Source: JBHJHK01 sp050330975 (GTDB taxonomy: Bacteria; Pseudomonadota; Gammaproteobacteria; Competibacterales; Competibacteraceae). Taken from it: a DNA stretch of 30,626 nt. The stretch is from the NCBI GenBank assembly GCA_050330975.1, contig JBHJHK010000428.1, positions 1 through 30,626 of the forward strand, given 5' to 3'. Positions within the stretch are counted from its first letter, which is position 1; the number at the start of each line of letters is the position of its first letter. Position numbers and translations under genes: made by a program. Under the pieces are notes generated by a model. That model had not been told where the DNA came from. It was given only the letters and a program-made list of their open reading frames with translations, and did no database searches. Of the stretch, positions 30,567 through 30,626 are shown piece after piece.

Positions 30567-30626
30567 TCAGGGGCTTTCCTCGCCGAGGGCCTCCAGTTCC
30601 ACGTCTTCGAGGCCACCGTCGGGCAG
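30567..30626 (-). CDS. 3' end of a minus-strand gene cut by the window edge
   Basis: The last 19 codons of a minus-strand frame run to a TGA at 30567-30569 and read LPDGGLEDVELEALGEESP. The acidic tail and the position just before a bidirectional hairpin fit a real C-terminus. The protein cannot be named from this piece. Confidence 0.45.
   Translation of the reverse strand: MPDGGLEDVELEALGEESP

Overview
The window reads as chromosomal DNA of a proteobacterium, most likely gammaproteobacterial. The topoisomerase IV subunit ParC is very close to the enterobacterial type. A Kdo hydroxylase points to a Gram-negative outer membrane, and a Tat-exported high-potential iron-sulfur protein (HiPIP) is typical of purple and other sulfur- or respiration-versatile Proteobacteria. 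No taxon can be named from the sequence alone. Base composition changes sharply near 7.85 kb: bases 1-7850 are A+T-rich, and the rest is strongly G+C-rich.

Region 1 (1-7.9 kb) is a type IV pilus locus. Two decayed, same-orientation copies of one IS66-family element (687-1256 and 3554-4376) flank an A+T-rich gene for a multi-spanning GT-C-like membrane protein with a TPR-like tail. pilB and pilC follow and end at a strong terminator. No pilin gene (pilA) or prepilin peptidase gene (pilD) is visible. Region 2 (8-12.5 kb, plus strand) holds a dihydropyrimidinase, an unrecognised exported protein, a small one-helix membrane protein and a Kdo 3-hydroxylase, packed with overlaps. Region 3 (12-17.6 kb, minus strand) is a probable operon of a DUF4214 protein, a secreted CAP-domain protein, parC and a doubtful small gene. 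Region 4 (18-21.4 kb, plus strand) has a small acidic protein, thrS with an altered editing site, and a formyltransferase.

Region 5 (21.3-25.5 kb, minus strand) is the most interesting. Reading along the minus strand it runs argB, an orphan ParA ATPase, a duplicated 21-bp repeat, a 32-residue leader ORF with 11 leucines, and a strong intrinsic terminator ending about 5 nt before the first of four tandem tRNA genes. All four tRNAs have leucine anticodons (UAG, GAG, UAA, CAG). Then come a 52-residue membrane protein, an ECF sigma factor and its probable anti-sigma factor. The layout suggests leader-peptide attenuation of a tRNA-Leu operon. I know of no described case of that kind in Proteobacteria. 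Two of the tRNAs are structurally unusual: the UAA tRNA has no long variable arm, and the GAG tRNA has C at position 33.

Region 6 (25.7-30.6 kb) contains a periplasmic solute-binding protein convergent with a HAMP-only membrane protein, a hydrophobic membrane protein, a RuvC-fold protein, monofunctional prephenate dehydratase, the HiPIP with two terminators, and the 3' end of a minus-strand gene.
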